Source of the DNA: Euborellia annulipes
Taxonomy: Eukaryota; Arthropoda; Insecta; Dermaptera; Anisolabididae
Reading direction: 5' to 3'
Assembly: GCA_023213315.1 (NCBI GenBank)
Contig: JAKCPI010025584.1
Location: 1-64,000 of the forward strand
DNA length: 64,000 bases
The notes under the pieces were generated by a model, which saw only the letters and a list, made by a program, of their open reading frames with translations, ran no database searches and was not told the origin of the DNA. The translations under genes and the position numbers were made by a program. Shown piece after piece: positions 34,819 through 46,370 of this stretch (the stretch's first letter is position 1; each line of letters begins with the position of its first letter).

Positions 34819-35050
34819 GAGGCCATCAGCGCCAGAACGGCCTAACCCACATTTCACTTTTTGGTTTTATGCATTATATCTATTATATCGTGAATTCCAG
34901 AGTAGTACAGTACTTGTAATGATATAGTAGTAGAATACTACTCATGATACAGTAGTACAGTACTGCTCTGAAATTCATGATTTAATAGATACTAAGGCAT
35001 AAAACCAAGAAAGTGAAATGTGAGTTAGGCCGTTCTCGCGCTGATGGCGT
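34819..35050. mobile_element. Foldback element with 5-bp duplication
   Basis: Arms of about 95 bp form a near-perfect palindrome: left end GAGGCCATCAGCGC, right end GCGCTGATGGCGTC. Flanked by CAATT at 34814-34818 and 35051-35055. The centre repeats AGTACAGTACT. No protein. Confidence 0.75.
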
Positions 35051-35447
35051 CAATTTTGATTAACATTCATATATAATAAATCATATATTTTTTTGATGCG
35101 CTTTAAAAAGTATATCAGTGAAATTTTTCGTGGAAACCGTTTGAAGTAAGGTATATTTTACTGATTTGGTAGCATACGTAGCTCAGCGCCGTCTATGAAT
35201 CGCATGGTTATGTTTGGAATTTAGGTGCTAAGGGCAACTAAATATATCTGGGCACAAAAAAATCTGGTGTGACAAGCACAGTACACAACTTTCTATTGCC
35301 GAAGGGTAAGAGAAAGTTGTGTGCTCTGCGACCTCACGTCTATATAACGAACATATTTTTAAAAAATACCGATTATGTTCAGCATATTTCATTTTTATTA
35401 TTTCTAGTTTTTTTTTTTTTTTAATTTATAGCGGTACATATTAAACA

Positions 35448-35685
35448 TTGCTCAGGGGCCTACACCTTGTGGGTACGTGGATGGCGACCACGAGCTGCCC
35501 GAGCTGGGACAGGCAGTCCTTCAGTTCTTTAAATGTCTGTCTCTTCCTTCCTCTTTTCAACCGACCGTGCGACGGGCCGGCCTGTCCTATTTCTTCCGGC
35601 CGTAAAAATGTATGATAGGGTTGGAGGGAAAGAGTGAGGTCCGCCGACCCCGCATCGCGGAGAGAGGAGAGAGGAAGAAGAAGAC
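35448..35685 (+). mobile_element. 240-bp SINE-like element, full copy
   Basis: TTGCTCAGGGGCCTACACC to AGGAAGAAGAAGAC, flanked by a perfect 16-bp duplication, CGGTACATATTAAACA, at 35432-35447 and 35686-35701. This is the best-preserved copy for defining both ends. Confidence 0.85.
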
Positions 35686-35701
35686 CGGTACATATTAAAC
35701 A

Positions 35702-36546
35702 AAATTTTACACAATTCTAAGTTACTTGGTTATTTTTATTTAATTTTTTTTAATTCAAATAACTGACCCAAATTAAAAGAGAATAACTTAAAATTAACGG
35801 ATATTTAATTAATTAACGTCACTCCGCGTTTGAATAATTTATATTACTTTATTAAATTTAATTTTGAGATTCTCTTTATTTTTATACTTAATAATAATAA
35901 TAAAAAATTTTAATATCACCATTTTTTTTTTTTAAATTATGCCAACCAACCGAAAGTAAATGCAATCAAGAAAAAGAAATCCTTAATAAAATAATTTGTC
36001 TTTATTCATCTTTAAAAAATCATTTACGTTTAAAAATATATATATTTATTTTTTAAAGAAATTTTAATCTTCCCCTCAACTCGAGAGATGCTATTTTTAT
36101 TTAGCTGATTTATTTATGAATAAAACTTCTCATGTTATTTTATCTTTTACTCCATTCAAATGGGATTTGGAAAAGGTTTTCATAAAGTGGGGTCAACAGG
36201 CCACTCAATCCTTTGTTATTTTTTTTTTTATTCGTAACCTTGAATGTAATCAATATACGCTAGAAAATATTTACCTAATATTATAAATTATTAGTATCTT
36301 GTGATGCTTTTTCCTCTTTGATAAAAAAAAGTCGTTTGGATTACTGACCATTTATTGAATCACATTTAGTCGTGCGCGTAGGCAACCATTTACGCTTGCC
36401 AGTCGATACGGTTGCTGAGATGCCTTCTGCGATTCAAGTAACTCTACTAAAATTAGATTGTTTATTTAATTTCACTCGACTTTTTTTTCATTTATCTTAT
36501 TTTCAATGTTATTTGGCATAATATGTGATTATACCTAAAAATTTTA
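35702..36546. other. AT-rich intergenic DNA
   Basis: No gene recognised. A GC-richer spot at 36370-36440 has no interpretable frame. Confidence 0.55.
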
Positions 36547-37335
36547 AAATCTGGTGTGGCTGATCGCACAGAGCACAACTTTCTCATTACAAAATAATTA
36601 ATTGAAAATTGCATTGTATTACCAGATTTTTTGTGTCGACATATATTTTGTTTCTTGCAATAGAATACATTAGAATTCAAGATGTAAAATTTATAAACAT
36701 GAGAAATTATTAATATTTTCTTACCATAAAATAGAAACTATTTTCGCTCAGGGGTCCATATTTTGTGGCGACCACGAGCTGACTGATCTGGGACAGGCAG
36801 TCCTTCTGTTCTTTGTATGTCTCTTCCATCTGTTTTCAACACATGATAGGGTTGAATAGAGAGAATAAGAGGGGAGGGGATAAGTAAGGCAAGGATAAAA
36901 GAAGACCATGGAAACTATTTCTCCAAGAATAAAATGTGCTTCAAACAATTTTGATGCCAAAATGAGAATATACATTTTAAAGAGCATCTAAAATTTATGA
37001 ATTTTAATCAAAATTGTTAAAACAAATTTTGAATAAATTACAAAAAAAAAAAAAAACTGAAAAAGTACATCAGTTAAGTACTTTTTTAAAAGCTTCACTT
37101 AAAGTACCAGGGGGTACCTAACTTAAATATAAAATTTCAACCTCCTAGCTCTTTCGTTTCTTGAGATATTTTGTTCACAGACACACAAACCATTTTCCGG
37201 GATCCTCTACTTGGACTCAGAACTAGTATTTCCTTCAAAATCTTGAAATGGAATTTTTGACATGAATCCAATACTTTCTCTATACAGTATTTATATATAA
37301 ATACAATATATAGTAGGAAGAAAGTAAAAATTCTA
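36547..37335 (+). repeat. R1 dispersed repeat
   Basis: Palindrome at 36547-36635 (degenerate), body, then AT hairpin end near 37275-37330 with AGGAAGAAAGTAA. Interrupted by a 240-bp-family copy at 36744-36910. Confidence 0.75.
36744..36910 (+). mobile_element. 240-bp SINE-like element, internally deleted
   Basis: Retains GCTCAGGGGTCC and the 3' GGATAAAAGAAGACC region but lacks about 75 bp of the middle. Duplication GAAACTATTT at 36734-36743 and 36911-36920. Confidence 0.7.
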
Positions 37336-37539
37336 TTTTCTATATTCATTATATAACATATAATCTAATAAATAAATAAATATTAAATAGTATCAATAGC
37401 ATCAATACTTAAATTGGTACTATTAATGACAATGTCCGTCTGTCTGTCTCTTATTAATTGATCATAAATTACTATTAGAAATAGGTAGATATAGCGGCCG
37501 TAAGTTACCCAAGCTATTAGATTTTTTTCTCTTTCTTTT

Positions 37540-37892
37540 AGGGAGCGTACAAGTATTACGTAACGCAATTTTTGAAGATTTTTGACCCCCCTCCCTAGAC
37601 GTTACGTAACGCTCAAGTGGCCATTTTTTATCTAAAAATAAAATTATGTTGCAAAGAATCGGAAAGTCGCTAAAATACCAGTAATAAATGCTTCTCCTTT
37701 TGTTTTTTTTTTCTTCCTGGCTGCATGTGTATTTTGGTTTTTATGGGTTTTTGGACTTTTTCCCCCCATTAAAAAAAAAAAAAAAAAAAAAGTTACGTAA
37801 CGCGTTGTTCAACCCCCTCCCCTCTTGTAAGGCATGGTAACTTTACAGACCCCTCCCCCCGAATTGCGTTACGTAATACTTGTACGCTCCCT
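37540..37892. mobile_element. TIR element (AGGGAGCGTACAAGTATTAC ends)
   Basis: Perfect inverted ends of about 31 bp (37540-37570 and 37862-37892), starting AGGGAGCGTACAAGTATTAC and containing the TTACGTAACG palindrome. The same TTACGTAACGC motif recurs inside at 37600 and 37793. Length 353 bp, noncoding. The target duplication is unclear, so the superfamily is left open. Confidence 0.8.
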
Positions 37893-38382
37893 TATGTTTT
37901 CGGGAATTTATCCCAGTGCCGGATAATAATTTGTATAAAATACAATTTTTTTTTTCGAAGAATATCGCTAATTGACAAAAAATGTTAAAAAGATCTAAAT
38001 ATAAAAACCCTCTTCTGTTTTATAATTATAGATATTTTTTTTTTTTTTTAATAAAATTCAATAAATTGATTGAAAATTAATGGTCTCTTTGAACGCTTTG
38101 ATGCTACCTACTCATCAGGTCAAGATCCTCTTTGATTCTGATCTTCCAATATTGAAAGGGAAATATCAAAAGTCCCTTTGATTTTTCTTTAATCTCTTTA
38201 CTTCTTTCTTGTTTTAAAATATTCTTTGATTGTTTTTTTTTTTTTTTTCTCTATTTTAAATCAAATTCTGAATTATGAACAAGGTGGGTGCGCTACACTT
38301 TGAGATGAATATTTTATTCATACATTTTATTTTTCTTGGAAAAATTAATGAAAAAGTAATAGATAATTATATTTTCATTGAA

Positions 38383-38950
38383 AAAATCTGGTGTGAACAG
38401 TCGCACAGCACACACTTTTCTCCAATTGAAATTTGTGTTATGTGCCTGTCCCACCAGATTTTTTGTGTTGACATATATTTAATTTCCGCCGATATATTAG
38501 AATTAAAAATGTAAAACTTATAAACATGGAAAATTCTTTTGTTATCATGCCAACCATCTATCTTTCATATGAAGTACAAGAGTAAAGTGGTCTTCAAACA
38601 ATTTTGAGAGCAAAATGAGAATATACATTTCAAAGAGCATTTAATAAATAATTGATTTTTGAAATTTAATCAAAATCGTTAAAGCGATTTTTTAGAAAAT
38701 CGATAAAAACTAAAAAAGTACATCAGTAAAGTACTAGTACTTTTTGACCAATTTTGTTTGAAAACTTATTTTTACCTCTTGGAGGGGGTGTCTAATTTGA
38801 ATATAAAGTTTCAACCTCATAGCTCTTTTGGTTTTCGATTCGGAGGACCTCAAAACATGTATATCCATCAAAATCTCGACATCTAATTTTTGACATGAAT
38901 CCAATTCTCTCTATATATATTACAACATATACATAAGTAAGAGAAAGTAA
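38383..38950 (+). repeat. R1 dispersed repeat
   Basis: Palindrome 38383-38462, then GTTGACATATATTTAATTTC, GTACTAGTACTTTTTGACC, CTCGACATC and the closing GTAAGAGAAAGTAA. All landmarks are in order; only the CACAGACAGAC run is missing. Confidence 0.8.
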
Positions 38951-39611
38951 AAAAAAATTAACTTTCATAGGAGTATATTCAATGTCTGAGAATAAAAATT
39001 CTAGTGCTGTAAGGTTTCCAGGCCAATGGAGTCGCCTTACGCTTCAAATGATACCTCTTGTGGGATGACGTACGAGAGGCCAATGGTTTGAGAAGTATCG
39101 TCCCACTTTCTCTTCCCCCGTTACAAAGTAATAGAGAGCAACTTTGTTTTTTCAAATGGAGCATCGCAATTCTTTATCTCGGAAATCGATTCTACATATT
39201 TTTTAAAATTAAGTTTACTCTTGCCACTTTTTGTCTTAAAATCAATATTTTCCAAGTTATTTTAATTTAAACTTGCAAAAAAAAAAAAAAAATTGTTTGT
39301 GTAGAGATAGGAAATTAGAAGAATTAATCAAAGAATATAAAAATGAATGATCAATGAAAATTTAAATTTCTCTATATATTTTTTTCTTCTCTTTTTCTTT
39401 TTACTTTTTTTTTTTAATTAATCTTTTAAATGAGAATATTATTTTTCAATTTCTTTTAATCTTTAAGTTTTTATTTTTTTTTTTATTTTTAATTCTTTGT
39501 TTATTCGTTAAGTTGAATTCTAATATGTCTTCTAGCTTGATAAATTGTTTTATTTTCATTGACTATTCGGTTAATCTCTAGGATAGAATCCCGAAGCCAT
39601 CAGTGGGCGCT
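38951..39611. other. Intergenic DNA
   Basis: 38990-39190 is GC-richer but no frame is convincing; the rest is AT-rich. Confidence 0.5.
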
Positions 39612-40025
39612 TGACTAGTTCACTAGTTCACTCTTTTGACATCAGCTCTACGTTCATGATTATTTTATTTTATTTTTTTTTTATTTGCGTGTATTTGTTT
39701 TGTGGCGTGTCTTGGCGCTCTATTTGTTTTGACACTAGTGTCGTTTCGGTTCGGTTTTCTTCGGTCAAAAACCATTCAGTTCGAAGCGATTCGGTAGCTT
39801 GATTAGTTCACTAATTCACTCTTTTGACATCAGCTCTACGTTCATGATTCTTTTGTTCTTTTTATTTGCGCACGCTATTTGTTTTGTGACGTGTATTGGC
39901 GCCCTATTTGTTTTGACACTAGTGTCGTTTCGGTTCGGTTTTCTTCGGTCAAAAACCATTCAGTTCGAAGCGATTCGGTAGCTTCGAACTGAACGGTTTC
40001 TGACCGAAAAAACCCGGACCGAAGC
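39612..40025. repeat. 188-bp tandem duplication ending in a hairpin
   Basis: Two units (about 39612-39799 and 39800-39975) share TTCACTCTTTTGACATCAGC through GTTCGAAGCGATTCGGTAGC. The second runs straight into its own reverse complement (TCGAACTGAACGG...GACCGAA, to about 40022), a stem of some 45 bp. Noncoding. Confidence 0.75.
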
Positions 40026-41599
40026 TGAGTTGTTTTTAATTTTTTTTGATCTAAGGAAACCGAACTGCAAAACGAAGGACCGAAACAATTAGGTCGGGTT
40101 GTTAAAAAAAAAGATTCTTACCTTAAACCGGCCTCTTCTCGCCATCATCCTTCTCTGAGGAGGCCGTCAGATTGTGTGAACAAATGGCGATTTAAAAATA
40201 AAATAATAAGAACGAATCCCAAAAAGGAGAACGAAAGAATCACGAATGAAGCACGGCAGCGCTCTCTGGTGGCCCCGATACCTTTTTATAAGTAAATTTT
40301 AAGAAAAATCCCCCCCCCCCCCTCTTCAACCTTTTCTTTGGTGGGGGGGGGGGGCAAGCAAGAAAGATTTGAAAGACGCAATTATTTATTTTCTTTAAAT
40401 TATTTTTTATGATAACTATGTATTTCTTTATTTAAAATCTAAACACTTTAAAAAAAAAAATCAATACAAACGTACGCCAATATTTTAGCAATAATGTGCA
40501 CATTTCCCTTAGATGTTGCTGACTGTGTGTGACCTTCCCCATTTCTCTCTCTCTTGGGTAACTACGACACTGGCAAGTGCGTCGTGGTTTTCCCTCCGGC
40601 ATTTTCCCCCTGGGAAACCCGTTTTAGGTGTTCGATTTTCTCCCATCCATGCCACATGTCCCGCCCATCTTAATCAATGAGATTTAATTATTGTAACAAT
40701 ATCTAGGAAAGGAAACTGTGAAGTAACTTTACCGTTCTCAAACTAGTAATTGAAATATCTTCAATTAAGAGTTCATCTATTTCTAGATTTACTTTGATTA
40801 TCTTAAAGAAAAAATTCTATCAATTTATATTAATGTGAATTAATATACATTTAAAAATCTTTAACGTTCTACACTCTTATTTATTTTTTAGAATAATAAA
40901 TTTATATTATTCCATAAACTTAAACCATCCTGTCATCTAAGTATTTTCGGGAGATTTATTTAGCACTATCATATTCACGTCCGTATTACACAAATATTGT
41001 CAATCATAGCCTGAGAATCGTTCCCCTGAGAATGTCATTATGTATAGATACAAATTCCAGAGGTCGATCACAGCTGCTCACATTCCAGAGTTATATTGTA
41101 GTTGAAGTGTTCGATGATGATTTCCACAAATTGACTAACAATCAAAGCAAAGTGAATCAAGAGGATACTCTAAATGTGCCGACTTTTGATCCACTTAATA
41201 AATTTATAATATTTTAAATAATTACTACTCTCTAAATTTATTTGTACAGTATGTTTTAAGCTGCATTTCAAAGAACTTTATTTTATTTTTTATTTTTTAA
41301 TATAAAAAATATTAAACAAAAATTGATATCTATTTTTTTTAATAATTACTACTTCAGTTTTATTAAATTTCTCATGATTTTTTTGCTAGTAAATATGAAA
41401 GAGAAATTTCTATTGAATAATGTCGAATTTTTTTTTTTAATTAGGCATTATTAATCTTCGAGTGTTAAGATTGTCCTATTACCAAAGAAAATTACATTTT
41501 CATTCTTATTATAGCAAAATGACTTTTTAAAAAATCACAGAATTTTGTAGAGATGTATTTGTTATTATTACTATCTAAATATACATATTAATAAATATA
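40026..41599. other. Intergenic DNA
   Basis: 40480-40680 is less AT-rich and may be single copy. A 61-residue frame at 41032-41217 (with VEVFDDDFHKLTNN) was not recognised. Poly-C and poly-G runs at 40310-40355. Confidence 0.45.
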
Positions 41600-42080
41600 T
41601 AAAGAAAGTATTGAATTTATGTCAAAAATTCGAAGTTAAGATTTTGATGGAAATACACGTTTTGAGGTTCCCTGAGTGCCTGTGAACAAAATATCTCAAG
41701 AACGAAAAGAGCTAGGAGATTGAAATTCTATATTTACCTCTCTGGCACGTGACACGAAGCTTTTTAACAAAACCGGCCAAACAGTATTAATACTTAACTG
41801 ATGTATTTTTTCAATTTTTTTTCGATTTTTTCAAAATTCGTTCTAACAATTTTGATTAAAATTCAAAAATCAATTATTATTTTAGATGCTCTTTCAAATA
41901 TATAATCTTAATTTGCTCTTAAAATTTATTGTTGACCACTTTACTCTTGTACTTCATAGAAAAGATAGAAGAAATGGTTGCCAACAAAATATAAATATTT
42001 TCCCATGTTTATAAATTTTACCTCTAATATATCGGCAGAAATTATAGAAATAATATAAATTTTGTTGTGCTGATATACAC
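41600..42080 (-). repeat. R1 dispersed repeat, diverged
   Basis: Reverse-oriented body from TATAAAGAAAGTATTGAA to the TATCGGCAGAAA region; the palindrome is reduced. Confidence 0.65.
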
Positions 42081-42141
42081 TTTCTTAAAGTATGATTTTA
42101 TATTGTTATTAAAAAAAGTACACCCAACTGTATTAAACTAT

Positions 42142-42190
42142 CAATTGTCCTGAGGAAGGACGCGACTTGCGCCCGAAACGTTGACAATTG
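42142..42190 (+). other. Hammerhead-core-like motif, best copy
   Basis: CAATTGTC pairs perfectly (8 bp) with GACAATTG. Between them are CTGAGGA, a GGACGC/GCGCC stem with a short loop, and GAAAC. That is the order and spacing of a minimal hammerhead core (CUGANGA, stem II, GAAA) closed by stem I. Minimal forms of this type are reported in Penelope-like elements. I have not verified a cleavage site. Confidence 0.5.
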
Positions 42191-43117
42191 AAATAAAAAA
42201 TTAGATAAAGATTGAGTTATAATTTTTGTCTGATTTCATTTTTGGGTGCCATCCTGCTCATATTTATCAATTATACAGCCATTATCTCACTATTATAAAA
42301 TATAAATATTTTTTTATATTTATAAATTTGTTATTATTAATATATAGAGAGATTTCACATCTTGAATTTTAATGTTTCATAATACTGGGACCTAATTACA
42401 TGTATATTCAACATAATAAAATTAAATGTTACGAAGATAACAGAAAATTGTGTGCTGTGCAACCAGTCACACCATATCTTTAAAATACCCCTCCATTCGG
42501 CGCGCCATCCCCTCTACTTCTCTTTACTCTTTGAGGGGAAAGGGACTCTGTCCTTGAAGGAGACAGCAGTTGGCCATTGCCTAGCCATTCATTTACAACT
42601 TATTAGCGTTTTTTATTTAAAAAGTTTTTTTTATTTTGTGACTATCAGTGCTCATCAGTGTTTTAATTAGTGTTCTTGGATTATTGAATATTATTTTTTA
42701 TGGTCGTCTATCTTCGTCAGTCTCACACTGCAGGGTCAGCTCAGGATTATTTTTAATGGTATTTATATATAATATTTAGTTAGATTATTCTCTCACTCTC
42801 TCTAATCTATTTATTCTCTTGTAGAATTTTTTATCCTAAAATTTTCTATCATATAATTTTATAATTAATAAATATCTATTTCTTATTTTTTGTTATATAG
42901 GTTCGAACTTTTTTTTTTATTTTATTTTATTTTTTTTTAAGTCATTAATATCTTTTCTAAGAATCGCCATTTTACTTGACTGTCACTTGAATAAGAGAAT
43001 CAAATCATACATACAACAAGCTTGAGGTCTTTAGTTCGAATTTTCCCCGCTTGGTGTGTTTCCCTCAATCTCAGATCTCTCTATCTCAGATGATATCAAA
43101 TTGTCTTTCCTTTTTAT
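42191..43117. other. Intergenic DNA
   Basis: A partial R1 palindrome arm lies at 42435-42475. 42480-42600 is GC-richer; the 72-residue frame there was not recognised. Confidence 0.5.
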
Positions 43118-43121
43118 TTAA

Positions 43122-43913
43122 GGTTGTTCGGATAGTACATCGTAAGTCATAATAGAATCTAAATTTTTTTTTAAATAAAATTAAAAATTTGAATGCCAAA
43201 ATTCCTTATTATAATTTAGTCGTGACCTATCATAGTTTATAATTGGATTAAGTTAATAATTTAATTACCAAAAATAATAAATGAATGACTTTCGACTTGA
43301 GCAGTATTTCACGTAATATAGAACTGGCAACATTGCATTCATCAACTATCTATTTTAAATCTTAAACGCCTTAAATTTTATTTTATTTAATATATTACAA
43401 TGTTTAATGCAAATCAGTTTAAACACAATGGACGATTTGCGAGAAAAAATATTGTAAAATTGAAAAAAAAAAATGTATCTGACATAGAGAAAAGACACTT
43501 GTGTTATGCGACGTTGCCAGGCTGGTCTGACTCTCGAGAATTCATTATTTTTAAATATTAGCGACTGTCATTTTGGAGAATTTTTTGACTTTCTTGTTAA
43601 AATATCTTTAAAAGCGGTCGGCAGAAACTTTTGATTTTATTTTTAACATATTCCTCGGAAGTGAATTAATAAAATGTAAGTTTTTTTGTTTTTGTATCTA
43701 TTGCAGAGGTGGCTATATAATTCGATATGTGTGCGTTTCGTCGTTATTCCCCATAGGCTACATGTTAAATTTCAATTTTTTAAAAATTAATTACACGATA
43801 ACCCTGTGTCAGATCTGCTTCAAAATTTTATTTTATACGTATTTGATAGTGATTAATAACATATTAAAAAATTAGCTTTTAATCAAGGAAAGTGCTTTAA
43901 TGTCCGAACAACC
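43122..43913. mobile_element. TTAA-flanked inverted-repeat element
   Basis: 792 bp with ends GGTTGTTCGGATA and TGTCCGAACAACC (about 13 bp, one mismatch), flanked by TTAA at 43118-43121 and 43914-43917. TTAA duplication is characteristic of piggyBac transposons, so a piggyBac-type MITE is the first hypothesis. No transposase frame remains. Confidence 0.65.
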
Positions 43914-44055
43914 TTAATACTCTACAATTCAAAATTTAATATTGAAAGATATATTTTAATTTTGTTTGTTTTTTTGTTAGGCGCTTATAATGAGATAAAA
44001 TTGGTGATGATTAGAAATAATTGATTTTGCTATTATTTATCTGCACTAAATATTT

Positions 44056-44690
44056 ACTTTCTCTTACCTCTATATATGTTAATATATATAGAGAAAGTAT
44101 TGGATTCATGTCAAAAATTAGATGTCGAGATTTTGATGGATATACACGTTTTGAGTTCCCCTGAATCCAAAAAAGTGATTTTCGCAACATGGTCTGTCTG
44201 TGTGTGTGTGTGTTTTAAGCATGAAGGAATTGAGCTAGGAGGTTGAAATTTTATATTTAAGTTAGGCACCTCCCTAGAGCGTGAAAATAAGCTTTTAATC
44301 AAAATCGGCTAAAAAGTACTAGTACTTTACTGATGTACTTTTTCGGTTTTTTGTATATTTTCTCAAAATTCGCTTCAACGATTTTGATTGAAATTCATAA
44401 ATCAATTATTTTTTAGATACTCTTTAAAATGTTTATTCTTATTTTGCCATTGAAATCTTCTGAAGACCACTTTACTCTTGTACTTCATAGGAAAGATAGG
44501 AGAAATGGTTGCCATGGTAACAATATATAAATATTCTCCCATGTTTATAAATTTTACATCTTGAATTCTAATAAATATATATCGGTGAAAACTAAATATA
44601 TGACAGGAAAATTCTGGTGTGACAAGCACAGAACAACTTTCGATTACCGAAGTTAAGAGAAAGTTGTCACACCAGATTTTTTTATTTTAT
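44056..44690 (-). repeat. R1 dispersed repeat, near complete
   Basis: The AT hairpin end is intact: ACTTTCTCTTACC...TATATAGAGAAAGTATTGG. All body landmarks follow, then the palindrome at 44608-44685. A good reference for defining the family's length of about 630 bp. Confidence 0.85.
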
Positions 44691-44949
44691 CTAATTCTTT
44701 AACGTTCTCTCTCTAATTTCTATCTTTAATTTAATTATGCACTTGAGCTTGAAGTCAAAAATATTGATCCATAAAATAAAATTGTTTATTTAAAACCTAA
44801 AATAATAAAATAATTTTTTTCTTTTTCCTATTATACAATTTCAATTGTTAATTCTTCAGAGATAAATTTATCTTCCAAAAACATTTTGTTTATACAAGTT
44901 TTAGTGGTATTCTTTTCACAACATTTGATTTATTATATATGTAGTATAA
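44691..44949. other. AT-rich DNA
   Basis: Nothing recognised. Confidence 0.6.
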
Positions 44950-45445
44950 TAATAATTAATAGTCCCGGAGACAATTCACTTGGGTCACGAGATGCCGCTC
45001 TCTCCCGAGAAGGAAAAAGTTAATCGACATTTCCTGGAGGACTATTTTCAACCCGGCTCTTGTTGACATATCCAATTTGGGGGCCCAAGGAATGCAATAT
45101 ATATCTATATACGAGTGTATGTGTATGTGTGTGTGTGGATAGATAAGCGGATAGAAGGTACAAGTTAATCAGAGGCGAATTGGCCCCGCCCGCAGGTCAA
45201 ATTCCAGGGCTGCGCCCTCAGAGCGCCGACGCCGTGGAATCTTCCGGGGCGAGCAGCTTCCATGGAAATAACGTCGAGTGACAGCCGAGGCTCTTTATTT
45301 CGCAAAACATTTGCACTCACTGCTACCCGTCCGATGTAAGGTCACCAATGACGATGTTCACCAAACATTTGCTAACGACCTACAATCGTTTTCTCTAGAG
45401 AGAGAAAGTTCACTCTCTGCCGGTTGGGCCTATACGGAGATGAAA
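44950..45445. other. GC-richer, apparently single-copy block
   Basis: Stands out from the AT-rich surroundings: GCCGCTCTCTCCCGAGAAGG, GGCCCCGCCCGCAGG, CTGCGCCCTCAGAGCG, GACGCCGTGG. I find no supported reading frame, TIR or repeat of it elsewhere in the window. Could be a regulatory region or an undetected gene edge. Confidence 0.4.
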
Positions 45446-46142
45446 AATAAATAAATAAATAGCGAGGTTTAAATTATTATTCAAAAAAAAATGCAAATTC
45501 GTCTTTGGATTTTTTTTTCACGCACACTAAAATTACTTCTACATTTTCGAATGATCATCTCCATGTCTCAATATGATCAGTCATTTAACGGAAATTCTGC
45601 ATTTATTGCACTACTAGAGAAGAGGGGGTTTAAGGAGGGGGCGCACGCACAGGCCTTTGAAATTTTTGATATTTCCGCACCGTATTAAAGACGTGTCCTT
45701 CTCAAATTGAAAACACTTTAGAATTCTTCTTCTTTTTCTCTTCTTTGTATGGCTCCGTTTAACCAGCTGGTACCTTAAGAATTAAAAGATAAAACCTATG
45801 CAGTGAGAAAAAAATTAAATAAATACATTTATTTTCAATTAATTCAAAATTTCAATAAATATTTCTAAAAAAATTCATTTTGTGTACTTTAAAAAGAATT
45901 GCATGACGAGGACAAAATTTTATTTTTGTGATATTTTGGCGACAATGAAATAAATAATCGAAGATAACTAAAGGTGTCAGATCTTCCCCCACCTCCACCT
46001 TTAGACAGGAAAAAAATATATTTTATTCATAATATTAATTTGAATCCATGATATTACCATCCCCTTCTTGAACCCTCTCCGCCTCCTTTACCCCACAAAT
46101 TCTCCTTTTCACTTTAAAAAAATCTTGGGACTGAATATTTAT

Positions 46143-46354
46143 CTTCTTCTTTCTTCACCTTAATCCCGCCGAGCGGGGTCGGCGGAATTCATTCATGGGT
46201 TTTTGGGACCGGGCCCGGCCCGTCACTCAGTCTGACGCCTGTTGAAAATATAGAAAGAAAGGGACTGACATCCAAAGAAAAGAAGTAGTCAGTCCCAGTT
46301 AGGGCAGATCGTGGTCGCCATCCTCGTACCCACAAGATGTGAGCCCCTGAGCTA
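46143..46354 (-). mobile_element. 240-bp SINE-like element, full copy
   Basis: Reverse orientation: CTTCTTCTTTCTTCACC at the left (the GAA tail) and GAGCCCCTGAGC at the right. Perfect 16-bp duplication, GGGACTGAATATTTAT, at 46127-46142 and 46355-46370. Confidence 0.85.
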
Positions 46355-46370
46355 GGGACTGAATATTTAT

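Larger units (their letters stand above)
34229..35345 (-). repeat. R1 dispersed repeat hosting two insertions
   Basis: R1 sequence is at 34229-34504, 34786-34818, 35051-35140 and in the palindrome at 35258-35340. It is interrupted by a small MITE (34505-34748) and a foldback (34819-35050). The interruption points fall at the same R1 body sites that are contiguous in other copies. Confidence 0.75.

Noticed and set aside
41032..41217. Short acidic protein-coding exon
   Set aside because: Single 61-residue frame without recognised motif or splice context.
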